In this document: positions 1 through 6,031 of the stretch, piece after piece
Layout of the letters: each line of letters starts with the position of its first letter
Position numbering within the stretch: the stretch's first letter is position 1
Assembly: GCA_030630425.1 (NCBI GenBank)
Contig: DAOVNB010000004.1
Coordinates: 1 to 17,760, forward strand
Reading direction: 5' to 3'
Length of the DNA stretch: 17,760 bases
Origin: an archaeon
GTDB taxonomy: Archaea > EX4484-52 > B79-G9
The notes under the pieces: generated by a model
The model's input: only the letters and a program-made list of their open reading frames with translations
What the model was told of the DNA's origin: nothing
Databases searched by the model: none
Translations under genes and position numbers: made by a program

Positions 1-1
1 A

Positions 2-199
2 ACTGAAAAAATCCTTGCAGACCGTGCAGGGCTTGTTCTTGCCATGCAGACCTCTTCTGTTACTGTTGCGGGGACAACAATTATAAGTACCTTATCTCTT
101 GGAGCCTGCGGCATTAACACAGTTTCTCTTGTAAGAAAAAAGTGCATGATATATCACACACGGAACCCAAAAGACCTTTTGCTTAATATGTGGGCGTAA
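2..199 (+). CDS. C-terminal fragment of an unrecognised protein
   Basis: An open frame enters from the left edge and ends at TAA 197-199, giving 65 visible residues that begin TEKILADRAGLVLAMQ and end DLLLNMWA. The fragment mixes a hydrophobic stretch rich in Thr, Ser, Ile and Leu with a basic segment (VRKKCMIYHTRNPKD). Two cysteines are visible, with no recognisable metal or nucleotide motif. It ends 6 bases before the convergent gene on the other strand. I cannot name the family from this tail. The sustained frame to a clean stop at a compact convergent junction is the only support for coding. Confidence 0.6.
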   Translation, partial: TEKILADRAGLVLAMQTSSVTVAGTTIISTLSLGACGINTVSLVRKKCMIYHTRNPKDLLLNMWA

Positions 200-205
200 G
201 ACAGT

Positions 206-664
206 TTAGTTTTTTAATGGTTCTATATAATATGCAGGTATATTACATGTGGACATTAAATGAGATATTATTTGTCCTTTCTCTATTCTTGTTATTTTAA
301 TGCCTAATTCATCTAATATGTCATTTAAATATTCAGGAATGCCATCTTCTTTTTCAAGTTCTACCATGATTCCGTTATGAGGTACAAAACAATGGTTTAT
401 TTTTGAAAAAAATGCGTCTTTTGTTGCAATCAAATGGCTGGAGTATGGAATTGTATTCAAACAATATAGTAAATCTGCTGTATGCCACATTGAGGTTGAC
501 AATTTTTCTGGATTTTCTATCATATCACGAGTTACAAAAGCATAACGCAGTATATGTTCATTCGGAGTTGCACTGGCAAGATACCATTTTCCTTTACTTT
601 TAGGCAGAATATTTTCGATGCGTTTTGTTAGTTCACAAGGAGCAACATAATCTTCCATAATCAT
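206..664 (-). CDS. Hypothetical protein, about 152 aa
   Basis: This soluble protein of about 152 residues has no signal peptide or membrane segment and no motif I recognise. The sequence has an aromatic-rich middle (SMWHTADLLYCLN, FFSKINHCFVPHNG) and an acidic C-terminal half (ELEKEDGIPEYLNDILDELGI). Three starts are possible: TTG at 673, ATG at 664 and ATG at 658. I chose 664 because a TATA-like ATTTAAAAC (complement of 689-697) is centred 29 bases upstream, matching the leaderless spacing of its neighbours. The 658 start would instead have an AGGT 7 bases upstream. It is convergent with the fragment ending at 199. Base composition is somewhat more AT-rich than the core genes nearby, so it may be a lineage-specific gene. 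Confidence 0.7.
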   Translation of the reverse strand: MIMEDYVAPCELTKRIENILPKSKGKWYLASATPNEHILRYAFVTRDMIENPEKLSTSMWHTADLLYCLNTIPYSSHLIATKDAFFSKINHCFVPHNGIMVELEKEDGIPEYLNDILDELGIKITRIEKGQIISHLMSTCNIPAYYIEPLKN

Positions 665-729
665 TACCTGCAAACTAGTTCTCAGGTTGTTTTAAATTTC
701 TTTCTTTACTGTGCAGTTTAGATATTTTT

Positions 730-1107
730 TCAGAAGAATCGCTCAATAGCCAGATAAATCATTGGTTCTTTATCGTCATTTATAAATTCATGGTCTGGTG
801 AATCTGAATCAAGCATCGGCGAGAATTTTCCGGGTTCTAATCGTATTCTTTCTTTTATTGAGCCGTCATTATTGTAGATTACACACCAACCGGTTCCGGA
901 AATTATCTGGTGCCATTCCTGCATGTTCTGTCCTTTGTGATTGTGCTTTCCTGCATGGATTCCCGGCTCAAGCTTGACGAATTTGTATTTCATGCTGCCA
1001 ATCTGTATTGGCGGGTCGCTGTAATATTTTCCTTCAACAAACATTTTTGGCGGCGGCGAGACCCAATTGAGTTTTAAATTCCCTGCGATTATTTCATCCG
1101 ATGACAT
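730..1107 (-). CDS. Small cupin-fold protein
   Basis: The 125-residue length fits a single-domain cupin. The likely metal-site region is GKHNHKGQNMQEWHQIISGTG, with His55, His57, Glu64 and His66. The second cupin motif is PDHEFIN, with His106 and Asn110. Spacing in motif 1 is longer than the classical HxH(X)3-4E, so the metal ligands are an inference. Single-domain cupins of this kind include sugar-binding, dioxygenase-like and regulatory proteins, and no substrate can be assigned. The ATG at 1107 is supported by a TATA-like TTTTTATATG on this strand (complement of 1128-1137), centred about 25 bases upstream. The same AT-rich block appears to serve the divergent HD-domain gene. The C-terminus (PMIYLAIERFF) is the expected last beta-strand. 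Confidence 0.75.
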   Translation of the reverse strand: MSSDEIIAGNLKLNWVSPPPKMFVEGKYYSDPPIQIGSMKYKFVKLEPGIHAGKHNHKGQNMQEWHQIISGTGWCVIYNNDGSIKERIRLEPGKFSPMLDSDSPDHEFINDDKEPMIYLAIERFF

Positions 1108-1126
1108 AAAACATATTTATCAGAAT

Positions 1127-1137
1127 CATATAAAAAC
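1127..1137. promoter_or_regulatory. Shared TATA element for divergent genes
   Basis: The block ATATAAAAA is centred 28 bases before the plus-strand ATG at 1160 and about 25 bases before the minus-strand ATG at 1107. Both distances fit a TATA box driving leaderless transcripts. No other good TATA box lies in the 52-base intergenic region at suitable spacing. Bidirectional use is an inference. Confidence 0.5.
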
Positions 1138-1159
1138 CTTTCCTGCCTAAAAATAACAC

Positions 1160-1726
1160 ATGGATTCAATTGGTGAAATAAAAAATATGATTCTTGCGCT
1201 ATGTGAGAAGAAAGGGTGGATATGGAAAACACACATAGAACTGGTTGTCAAATATTCAACAGAGCTTGCAGAAGAACTTAAGGCCGACAAGGAAGTTGTA
1301 GAGCTTGCTTCCTGGCTTCATGACATAGAAAAGCTTGAAGGAAAAAGAGAAAACCACCACATTACCGGGGCAAAAAGAGCAGAAGAGATACTTAAAAATA
1401 TGAATTATCCCGAAGAAACAATAGAAAAAATCAAGCACTGTATCCTGACGCACTCAACAGATAAAAATTATCCTCCAAAAACAAAAGAAGCAAAAATTGT
1501 GGCGAGCGCAGATGGGCTTTCTCATTTTGACAACTTTCTTGCTTTGGCGCACAGTTGCGCTGTTCGGGGAGAAACTATAGAAGAAACAAAACATACTTTG
1601 TCTCGAAAATATGAATCTTGCTGGGATAAACTAATGCCTGAAGCTAAAATTATGGCTGATGCTAAATACAATGCAATAAAGCTTATTCTTGGAGAAAAAC
1701 AGGCAGTAAATAAGAGAAGATTATAA
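1160..1726 (+). CDS. HD-domain phosphohydrolase
   Basis: The protein is 188 aa and carries the HD-superfamily metal ligands in order. His25 lies in KTHIELV, His54-Asp55 in SWLHDIEK, His93 and His98 in KHCILTHS, and Asp118 in ASADGLSHFD. Members hydrolyse phosphate esters, often of nucleotides. The substrate here cannot be told. The start at ATG 1160 is leaderless by its TATA box at 1129-1136. The last codons (TTA TAA) overlap the TATA box of the next gene, so the two genes are closely packed but separately promoted. The C-terminus is basic (KQAVNKRRL). Confidence 0.87.
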   Translation: MDSIGEIKNMILALCEKKGWIWKTHIELVVKYSTELAEELKADKEVVELASWLHDIEKLEGKRENHHITGAKRAEEILKNMNYPEETIEKIKHCILTHSTDKNYPPKTKEAKIVASADGLSHFDNFLALAHSCAVRGETIEETKHTLSRKYESCWDKLMPEAKIMADAKYNAIKLILGEKQAVNKRRL

Positions 1727-1728
1727 AA
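1722..1728 (+). promoter_or_regulatory. TATA box of the DRG GTPase gene
   Basis: TATAAAA at 1722-1728 is centred 27 bases before ATG 1752 and overlaps the stop codon of the upstream HD gene (1724-1726). It is followed by TGCCTAAA at 1736-1743, the same word in the same register (-16 to -9) as in the HD gene promoter. The mRNA is predicted to be leaderless, since no ribosome binding site is visible. Confidence 0.6.
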
Positions 1729-1751
1729 CCTATTGTGCCTAAATGTAACCT

Positions 1752-2855
1752 ATGTCCTCAATTGAAGAGAAAATACAGGATGTAATAGACGAGATTGCAA
1801 AGACCCCGTCAAACAAGGCAACACAAGGGCATTTGGGGCGCCTGAAGGCAAAGCTCGCGAAATTTGAAGAGCAGAAGGACTTGGAAAAATCAAAGAAATC
1901 AGGCACATCTGAGCATGGTTATTCTGTAAAAAAGACCGGCGATGCATCATGCGTTTTTGTAGGATTCCCATCTGTTGGCAAATCAACGCTTCTGAACAAA
2001 ATCACAAACGCAGAGTCGCGCGTCGGGTCTTATGAATTTACAACGCTTACAGTTGTTCCGGGTGTTCTTGACTATGGAGGGGCCAAGATACAGGTTTTGG
2101 ATATCCCGGGAATAATTGAGAATGCGGCAGCTGGAAAAGGGCGCGGCCGCGAGATTCTTTCGGTTTCAAGAATAGCTGATGTCGTTATTATTATGATTGA
2201 TGTAAAGCGGCCGCACGCACTTGAAATTCTTAAAAAGGAACTTTACAAGATTGGCTTGAGGCTGAACCAAAGCCCGCCGGATGTCACAATTAAAAAGAAG
2301 GACCGTGGCGGGATTATTCTTCGCTCAATTGCAAAGCAGGAGCTTTCACAAGATACAATAAAAGGCATATTGAATGAGTCGGGAATAATAAATGCGGATG
2401 TCATATTAAGGGAAAAACTTTCAGTTGAAAGGCTTATTGACGCTGTGTCTAAAAACAGGATATATGTGCCTATGATTGTTCTTCTAAATAAAACTGACCT
2501 TGTGTCAAAAGAGGAAACAGATTCAATTCGTTCGAAAATAAAAGAACCTGTAATCATGATTTCTGCAGAAAAAAACCAGAATCTTGATGAGTTTAAAAAA
2601 GACCTTTTTTACAAAATCGGGCTTCTTCGAATCTATATGAAACAGCCTGGGAAGGAAACTGATTTCAAAGAGCCGCTCATAATAAAAAAAGGCTCAACAG
2701 TGCATGATGTTGCAAGAAAGATACACAAGGAATTCGCGAAGTATCTTATCTACGCGAAGGTTACAGGAAAAAGTGCAAAATTCGAAGGCCAGAAGCTTGG
2801 CGGCGACCATGTCTTAAAAGACAAGGATGTTGTTGAGATGTTTTTCCAGAAATGA
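1752..2855 (+). CDS. DRG/OBG-family GTPase with TGS domain
   Basis: At 367 aa this is the usual length for an archaeal DRG protein. Visible parts are a helical basic N-terminus (about residues 1-60), the P-loop GFPSVGKST (71-79), the switch-II DIPG motif (117-120), NKTD (246-249) and a G5 SAEK. An insertion of about 170-230 sits between G3 and G4, where DRGs carry the S5D2L subdomain. A C-terminal TGS domain (about 287-366) ends VEMFFQK. DRG GTPases associate with ribosomes and are found in nearly all archaea and eukaryotes; DRG1 in eukaryotes acts in translation. It has its own leaderless promoter and ends 4 bases from the convergent orphan gene, so its terminator must lie inside that gene or in the AT-rich junction. 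Confidence 0.95.
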   Translation: MSSIEEKIQDVIDEIAKTPSNKATQGHLGRLKAKLAKFEEQKDLEKSKKSGTSEHGYSVKKTGDASCVFVGFPSVGKSTLLNKITNAESRVGSYEFTTLTVVPGVLDYGGAKIQVLDIPGIIENAAAGKGRGREILSVSRIADVVIIMIDVKRPHALEILKKELYKIGLRLNQSPPDVTIKKKDRGGIILRSIAKQELSQDTIKGILNESGIINADVILREKLSVERLIDAVSKNRIYVPMIVLLNKTDLVSKEETDSIRSKIKEPVIMISAEKNQNLDEFKKDLFYKIGLLRIYMKQPGKETDFKEPLIIKKGSTVHDVARKIHKEFAKYLIYAKVTGKSAKFEGQKLGGDHVLKDKDVVEMFFQK

Positions 2856-2859
2856 ATTA

Positions 2860-3615
2860 TTATTTAATTATTATTCTGATACCGGGATTTTGAATATCTG
2901 TCCAATGGGGTTTTTTGTCGTTCCATTTCTTGTGTGGGTTTTCATCACGGGGCTGATGTTTATGGGGTTTTGGAACATTTCGTTTTTTCCGTTCCTCATC
3001 TTTTTGTTTTTCTATGGCTCGTTGTTTTAGATAAGTTGTAATCTGAGTTTCCCCTATTTCGGTTAGTCTGTATGCCATATTATCTTCTCTTATGATATAT
3101 TTCATACTTTTTGCTTCTTCAATTATAGCTAATAGTGTGGATCTATCCATACCTGAAGTGGGTAGAGTTTTTTCATCAAATTCTTCTAAAAAGGGATATA
3201 GGTTTTCTTTTTTATGGTAGATTGTTATTGTCTCTAGAAGCGCCAGTACATTAGTGCTTGGTTCGCCGGATAGAATATATTTTTCATTTCTTTCTCCCAC
3301 ACTTCCGTTTATTAGCGCTCTATATGTTTCGAGTTCATCGTATTCTAAAAGCACTTTTTTTAATATTTCTCCAATGCCTGTAAGTCCGCTGGCTTTTATA
3401 AAACCATTATTTAGGTAATAATCAGGGGCTTTTTTTCCGTTTTTGTTTTGTATATATTTCATGAAGTTTGCAGTTTCCGGATGAATGGTTCTTTCATTGT
3501 CTTTGTTTGTTATACATAATGGAATTTGCGGGCCAATTCCCGCGATATTTAAGTAAAATCCTTCAGAGGTTTTAAGAATTGAAACTTCATATTTATTGTT
3601 AGTGATGTCATCCAT
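2860..3615 (-). CDS. Hypothetical protein with basic, His-rich tail
   Basis: This 251-residue protein has no recognised catalytic motif. The N-terminal part (1-100) is mixed alpha/beta. Residues of about 100-195 are helical and read like a winged-helix segment, with a typical last part MKYIIREDNMAYRLTEIGE (short wing, then 'LTEIG'), as in archaeal HTH proteins. From about 197 to the end the chain is low-complexity, charged and His/Pro/Lys-rich (KQKDEERKKRNVPKPHKHQ), which suggests nucleic-acid contact. A regulator or RNA/DNA-associated protein is therefore possible, as an inference. A TATA-like TTATAAAC sits at 3649-3656, and a GTGA lies about 10 bases before ATG 3615. It faces pus10 divergently. 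Confidence 0.72.
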   Translation of the reverse strand: MDDITNNKYEVSILKTSEGFYLNIAGIGPQIPLCITNKDNERTIHPETANFMKYIQNKNGKKAPDYYLNNGFIKASGLTGIGEILKKVLLEYDELETYRALINGSVGERNEKYILSGEPSTNVLALLETITIYHKKENLYPFLEEFDEKTLPTSGMDRSTLLAIIEEAKSMKYIIREDNMAYRLTEIGETQITTYLKQRAIEKQKDEERKKRNVPKPHKHQPRDENPHKKWNDKKPHWTDIQNPGIRIIIK

Positions 3616-3689
3616 AAAAAATCACAAAAACAAATAACTTTCAAATACTTATAAACATTTACTTCGCATGCGGTGTAAAAATTGCGATA

Positions 3690-3699
3690 CTTTAAAAAA
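3690..3699 (+). promoter_or_regulatory. Putative TATA box of pus10
   Basis: An A/T run (CTTTAAAAAA) is centred about 26 bases before ATG 3721. An AAAGGT at 3705-3710 lies 10 bases before the start, so the gene may have either a leaderless or a very short leader. An out-of-frame ATG at 3711 runs into TAG after one codon. Confidence 0.4.
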
Positions 3700-3720
3700 C
3701 TATCAAAGGTATGAATTAGT

Positions 3721-4995
3721 ATGGTATCAAAAGCAGGTGTCTTAGATAAGGCAAGAATTGTTCTTAGCACAGGCTGTGTGTGCGACAATTGCCTGGGCCG
3801 TCAGTTCGCCCAGCTTTTAACCGGATTCAGCAACAAAGAGCGGGGAGAAACATTAAGAAGGGCGCTTGCGTTTGAGCAGGAATTGAAGGAAAACAAGAAA
3901 ATAGATAAAAGCAATTTTCATGATTTTAAGTTCAGGCATGCCAAAATAAAAGATTCTAAGAAAAAAACCTGTCATGTATGCGAAGGTATCTTTGAAAAAA
4001 TAGGCGTAATTGTTGATAAATGTGTTTTTGAGCTTAAAGGGCTTGAATTTGACACATTCCATGTGGGTGCAACACCCACAAAAGAACTTCTTGAAAACGA
4101 GGAAACTTTATGGGAAGACGCAGGAATTGATTTTGTTGAATCCCTAAAAACAGAAATTTCAAGAGAAGTAGGCAAGAAACTGCAAAAAATATTGAAAAAA
4201 GAAGTTGACTTGAAACAGCCGGATGTTGTAATTCTTGTAAATTTGGAGAAAAATGCAATTGAGCTTACTATAAATCCAATATATATTTACGGCAAATACA
4301 AAAAGCTAAAGCCAATGCCGCAGACTAAATGGCACTGTTATGAATGCAGGGGGCTTGGCTGTAAAGTGTGCAATTACACCGGACGAAAATATGACACAAG
4401 TGTCCAGGAAAAAATAGGGGACTTGATACTTAAAAAAACAGAAGGTGTCGATACCAAATTTCACGGTGCGGGAAGAGAGGATGTTGATGTTTTATGCAAA
4501 ACACTAAGAGAATTTGTGCTTGAGGTATTGCAGCCAAGAAAAAGGGTAATTGACTTAAAGAAAATGGAGAGCGCCATAAACAAGAAATACAAAGGCGAGG
4601 TTGAGGTAAAATACCTTAAGATTGTTGAAAAGCCAAAAGTTCAGGAAGTAAAGGAAAGCAGAAAAGAAAAGACATACAAAGTCATTGTTTCTCTTGAGGA
4701 TGAAATAAAAAAAGACGACCTAAAAACTATTGATGGGCTTTTAGGCACTATAAACCAACAAACTCCTGAAAGGGTGGCGCACAGGCGGGCCGATATAATA
4801 AGAAAAAGAAAGGTTCTTTCTATAACTTCTAAATTCATCGATAAGCGAAAAATAGAACTTGAAATAACAACTGAGGCGGGAATGTACATAAAAGAGCTTA
4901 TTTCAGGCGACAATGGTCGAACAAGACCTTCTGTTTCAAGTGTCATGAACACAAAGGCAAAAGTGGAAAAGCTTGTCGTTGTTGATATTGCGTGA
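3721..4995 (+). CDS. pus10: tRNA pseudouridine synthase Pus10
   Basis: Pus10 makes pseudouridine 54 and/or 55 in the tRNA T-loop of archaea. The 424-aa length is usual. The N-terminus has the zinc-binding cysteines CVCDNCLGRQF and CHVC, followed by a THUMP-like region and a cysteine cluster CYECRGLGCKVCNYTGRKYD near 205-222. The catalytic motif is GREDVDV at 251-257, with Asp254 expected to be the nucleophile by alignment with GRTD motifs of other synthases. Late conserved blocks are TPERVAHRRAD and the GMYIKELISGDNGRTRPS segment. One oddity is that the stretch after the catalytic motif, usually LGxGRPF, reads LCKTLREF here. Gene order pus10, rpl21e, rpoF is seen in other archaea and supports the call. 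Confidence 0.95.
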   Translation: MVSKAGVLDKARIVLSTGCVCDNCLGRQFAQLLTGFSNKERGETLRRALAFEQELKENKKIDKSNFHDFKFRHAKIKDSKKKTCHVCEGIFEKIGVIVDKCVFELKGLEFDTFHVGATPTKELLENEETLWEDAGIDFVESLKTEISREVGKKLQKILKKEVDLKQPDVVILVNLEKNAIELTINPIYIYGKYKKLKPMPQTKWHCYECRGLGCKVCNYTGRKYDTSVQEKIGDLILKKTEGVDTKFHGAGREDVDVLCKTLREFVLEVLQPRKRVIDLKKMESAINKKYKGEVEVKYLKIVEKPKVQEVKESRKEKTYKVIVSLEDEIKKDDLKTIDGLLGTINQQTPERVAHRRADIIRKRKVLSITSKFIDKRKIELEITTEAGMYIKELISGDNGRTRPSVSSVMNTKAKVEKLVVVDIA

Positions 4996-5009
4996 TTCCC
5001 GCAAACAAA

Positions 5010-5018
5010 TATATAAAG
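5010..5018 (+). promoter_or_regulatory. TATA box of the rpl21e-rpoF operon
   Basis: TATATAAA lies 15 bases after the pus10 stop codon, with its centre near 5014. A start of transcription about 27 bases on would fall near 5038-5042, which leaves a leader of roughly 110 bases before the L21e ATG at 5151. That is unlike the other genes here, which are mostly leaderless. Confidence 0.6.
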
Positions 5019-5039
5019 ATTCCCGGATTAAATTCTTCT

Positions 5040-5150
5040 GAATGAACTAGGTTATGCCTAGAGTTAATTATCTTAAGGTATGTTTCCATTAAAAAAGGAA
5101 ACTCGCTGAATGCCTTCAAGATAATCCGTAAAAACTAATGGTGATTGAAT
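5040..5150 (+). ncRNA. Structured 5' leader of rpl21e (candidate cis-regulatory RNA)
   Basis: The leader contains two hairpins. The first is CTAGG-TTATG-CCTAG (5047-5061). The second pairs 5067-5081 with 5110-5125, about 15 bp with one bulged C and one G-U, and is capped by GTTTCC/GGAAAC (5082-5087 with 5097-5102) and a 9-base A-rich loop. A 7-base asymmetric loop (5103-5109) separates the two helices. GGTGA at 5140-5144 gives a Shine-Dalgarno site 6 bases before ATG 5151. Short upstream frames begin at ATG 5042, 5054, 5080 and 5110. Helix pairing is seen directly; a regulatory role, for example autoregulation by a ribosomal protein, is an inference. Confidence 0.6.
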
Positions 5151-5441
5151 ATGAGAAGATCAAGAGGATTTCGAAATAAGACACGAAATATCCTAAAAAA
5201 GACAGGCAAAAGGCTTACAATAACAGAAAAATTAAAGACATTTGAAATCGGCGACAGTGTAATTATAAAGCTTGAGCCCTCAAAGCAGGACGGAATGCCG
5301 CACCCAAGATATCACGGAACTTACGGCAAAGTGTCTGAAAAAAGGGGTCGAGGCTATGTGGTTGACATAAAAGACAAAAAAATGCCAAAAAAGCTTATTT
5401 CAGCTCCTGAGCATATGAAAAAAGTGACTGAGGGATTATGA
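5151..5441 (+). CDS. rpl21e: 50S ribosomal protein L21e
   Basis: The 96-residue protein starts MRRSRGFRNKTRN, the typical L21e N-terminus. It contains the SH3-like core (EIGDSVIIKLEPS, GMPHPRYHGTYGKVSEKRGRGYVVDI) that contacts 23S/5S rRNA in the large subunit. A TTG at 5145 in the same frame is less likely as start, because GGTGA at 5140-5144 is well spaced for ATG 5151 and family members begin at this Met. The stop TGA (5439-5441) overlaps the ATG of rpoF, so the two are translated together. It is the first gene after the structured leader. Confidence 0.96.
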   Translation: MRRSRGFRNKTRNILKKTGKRLTITEKLKTFEIGDSVIIKLEPSKQDGMPHPRYHGTYGKVSEKRGRGYVVDIKDKKMPKKLISAPEHMKKVTEGL

Positions 5442-5842
5442 TGAAAATACTTGAGACAAAAACAGCCACAATGGCAGAAGCGCTAGACATACTGAAAAAT
5501 GAAAATGAAGAAAATTTAGGGTATGAACAAAAGATAACTTTAGAATACCTTCACAGGCATACACTTCTTTCAAAAAAAGATGTTGTATCGGCAAGAGAAG
5601 CGCTTGAAAAAATAGAAGGCCTAAAAGAGCATCAAATAACTGCTCTTCTTGACCTTTTGCCTGAAAAAGAAGATGATGTAAAGATAATCTTTATGAAGGA
5701 AAGAATAACTCTTGAAGCGGCTCAAATAAAAAAAGTGCTTGAAGTTATTGACAAGATTCGACCGGACAAAAAGAAAATAAAAGCAAAAAGAACGCCGATA
5801 AAGAAAAAAGAAGAACCAAAAGAAGCAGAAGAAGAAAAATAA
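5438..5842 (+). CDS. rpoF: DNA-directed RNA polymerase subunit Rpo4 (RpoF)
   Basis: Rpo4 pairs with Rpo7 to form the stalk of archaeal RNA polymerase. The 134-aa protein shows the Rpb4-type helical pattern: LGYEQKITLEYLHRHTLLSKKDVVSAREALEKIEGLKEHQITALLDLLPEKEDDVKIIFMKERITLEAAQIKKVLEVIDKIRP, with the conserved 'LP..EDDVK.IF.KER' block near 75-90. The C-terminal roughly 25 residues form a low-complexity Lys/Glu tail that is longer than in many homologues. The ATG overlaps the L21e stop by ATGA. In many archaea a DUF655 gene and a KsgA methyltransferase follow; here the operon stops and a hairpin-rich element begins 21 bases later. Confidence 0.93.
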   Translation: MMKILETKTATMAEALDILKNENEENLGYEQKITLEYLHRHTLLSKKDVVSAREALEKIEGLKEHQITALLDLLPEKEDDVKIIFMKERITLEAAQIKKVLEVIDKIRPDKKKIKAKRTPIKKKEEPKEAEEEK

Positions 5843-5863
5843 GGCCCAACTGTTTGAAAGAAC

Positions 5864-5976
5864 ATCATGAAACCTCTATGCGACCCTGAAGTCGCTGTCG
5901 CTCCAACATCCTGAAAAGCATAGCTTTTCAAGACGCCCTAAAGGACGGGGTTTGTTTGGTTCGGTTTCAAGCTTTT
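5864..5976 (+). repeat. Structured palindromic element, copy 1 (3' of rpoF)
   Basis: The element begins ATCATGAAAC (5864-5873) and ends GGTTTCAAGCTTTT (5963-5976). Its ends can pair, TGAAACC (5868-5874) with GGTTTCA (5963-5969). Between them are three hairpins. These are GCGAC/GTCGC (5880-5895), TGAAAAGC/GCTTTTCA (5912-5930) and an imperfect CGCCCT/AGGACG (5934-5947). The reverse complement is collinear with 16453-16561: the same ends, the same order of hairpins, and different hairpin sequences. In both copies it reads in sense just after an upstream gene. No coding frame is evident. It may be a 3'-UTR RNA, a terminator or a mobile palindromic repeat. Confidence 0.65.
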
Positions 5977-6028
5977 AAAGTCGCAGAAAACCAAGCACTT
6001 CAGTGCATGGATGAATGCGACTTTAAAA
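5973..6028. repeat. Perfect 13-bp inverted repeat with nested hairpin
   Basis: TTTTAAAGTCGCA at 5973-5985 is perfectly inverted at 6016-6028. Inside, CCA-A-GCACT / AGTGC-A-TGG (5991-6010) forms a second stem with a short TC loop (or a C-UUCA-G tetraloop). It overlaps the last bases of copy 1 and ends 3 bases before the stop codon of the minus-strand gene at 6032. Placed between convergent genes, it could act as a bidirectional terminator or RNA-processing site. Confidence 0.65.
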
Positions 6029-6031
6029 TAA

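Noticed and set aside
5103..5109. Kink-turn (L7Ae site) in the rpl21e leader
   Set aside because: The bulge has a TGA, but the opposite strand lacks the GA needed for the tandem sheared pairs, so a standard kink-turn cannot form.
5951..5976. tRNA T-arm-like GGTTC in the element after rpoF
   Set aside because: No acceptor, D or anticodon stems at proper spacing. The sequence is part of the repeated element, seen again at 16453-16479.
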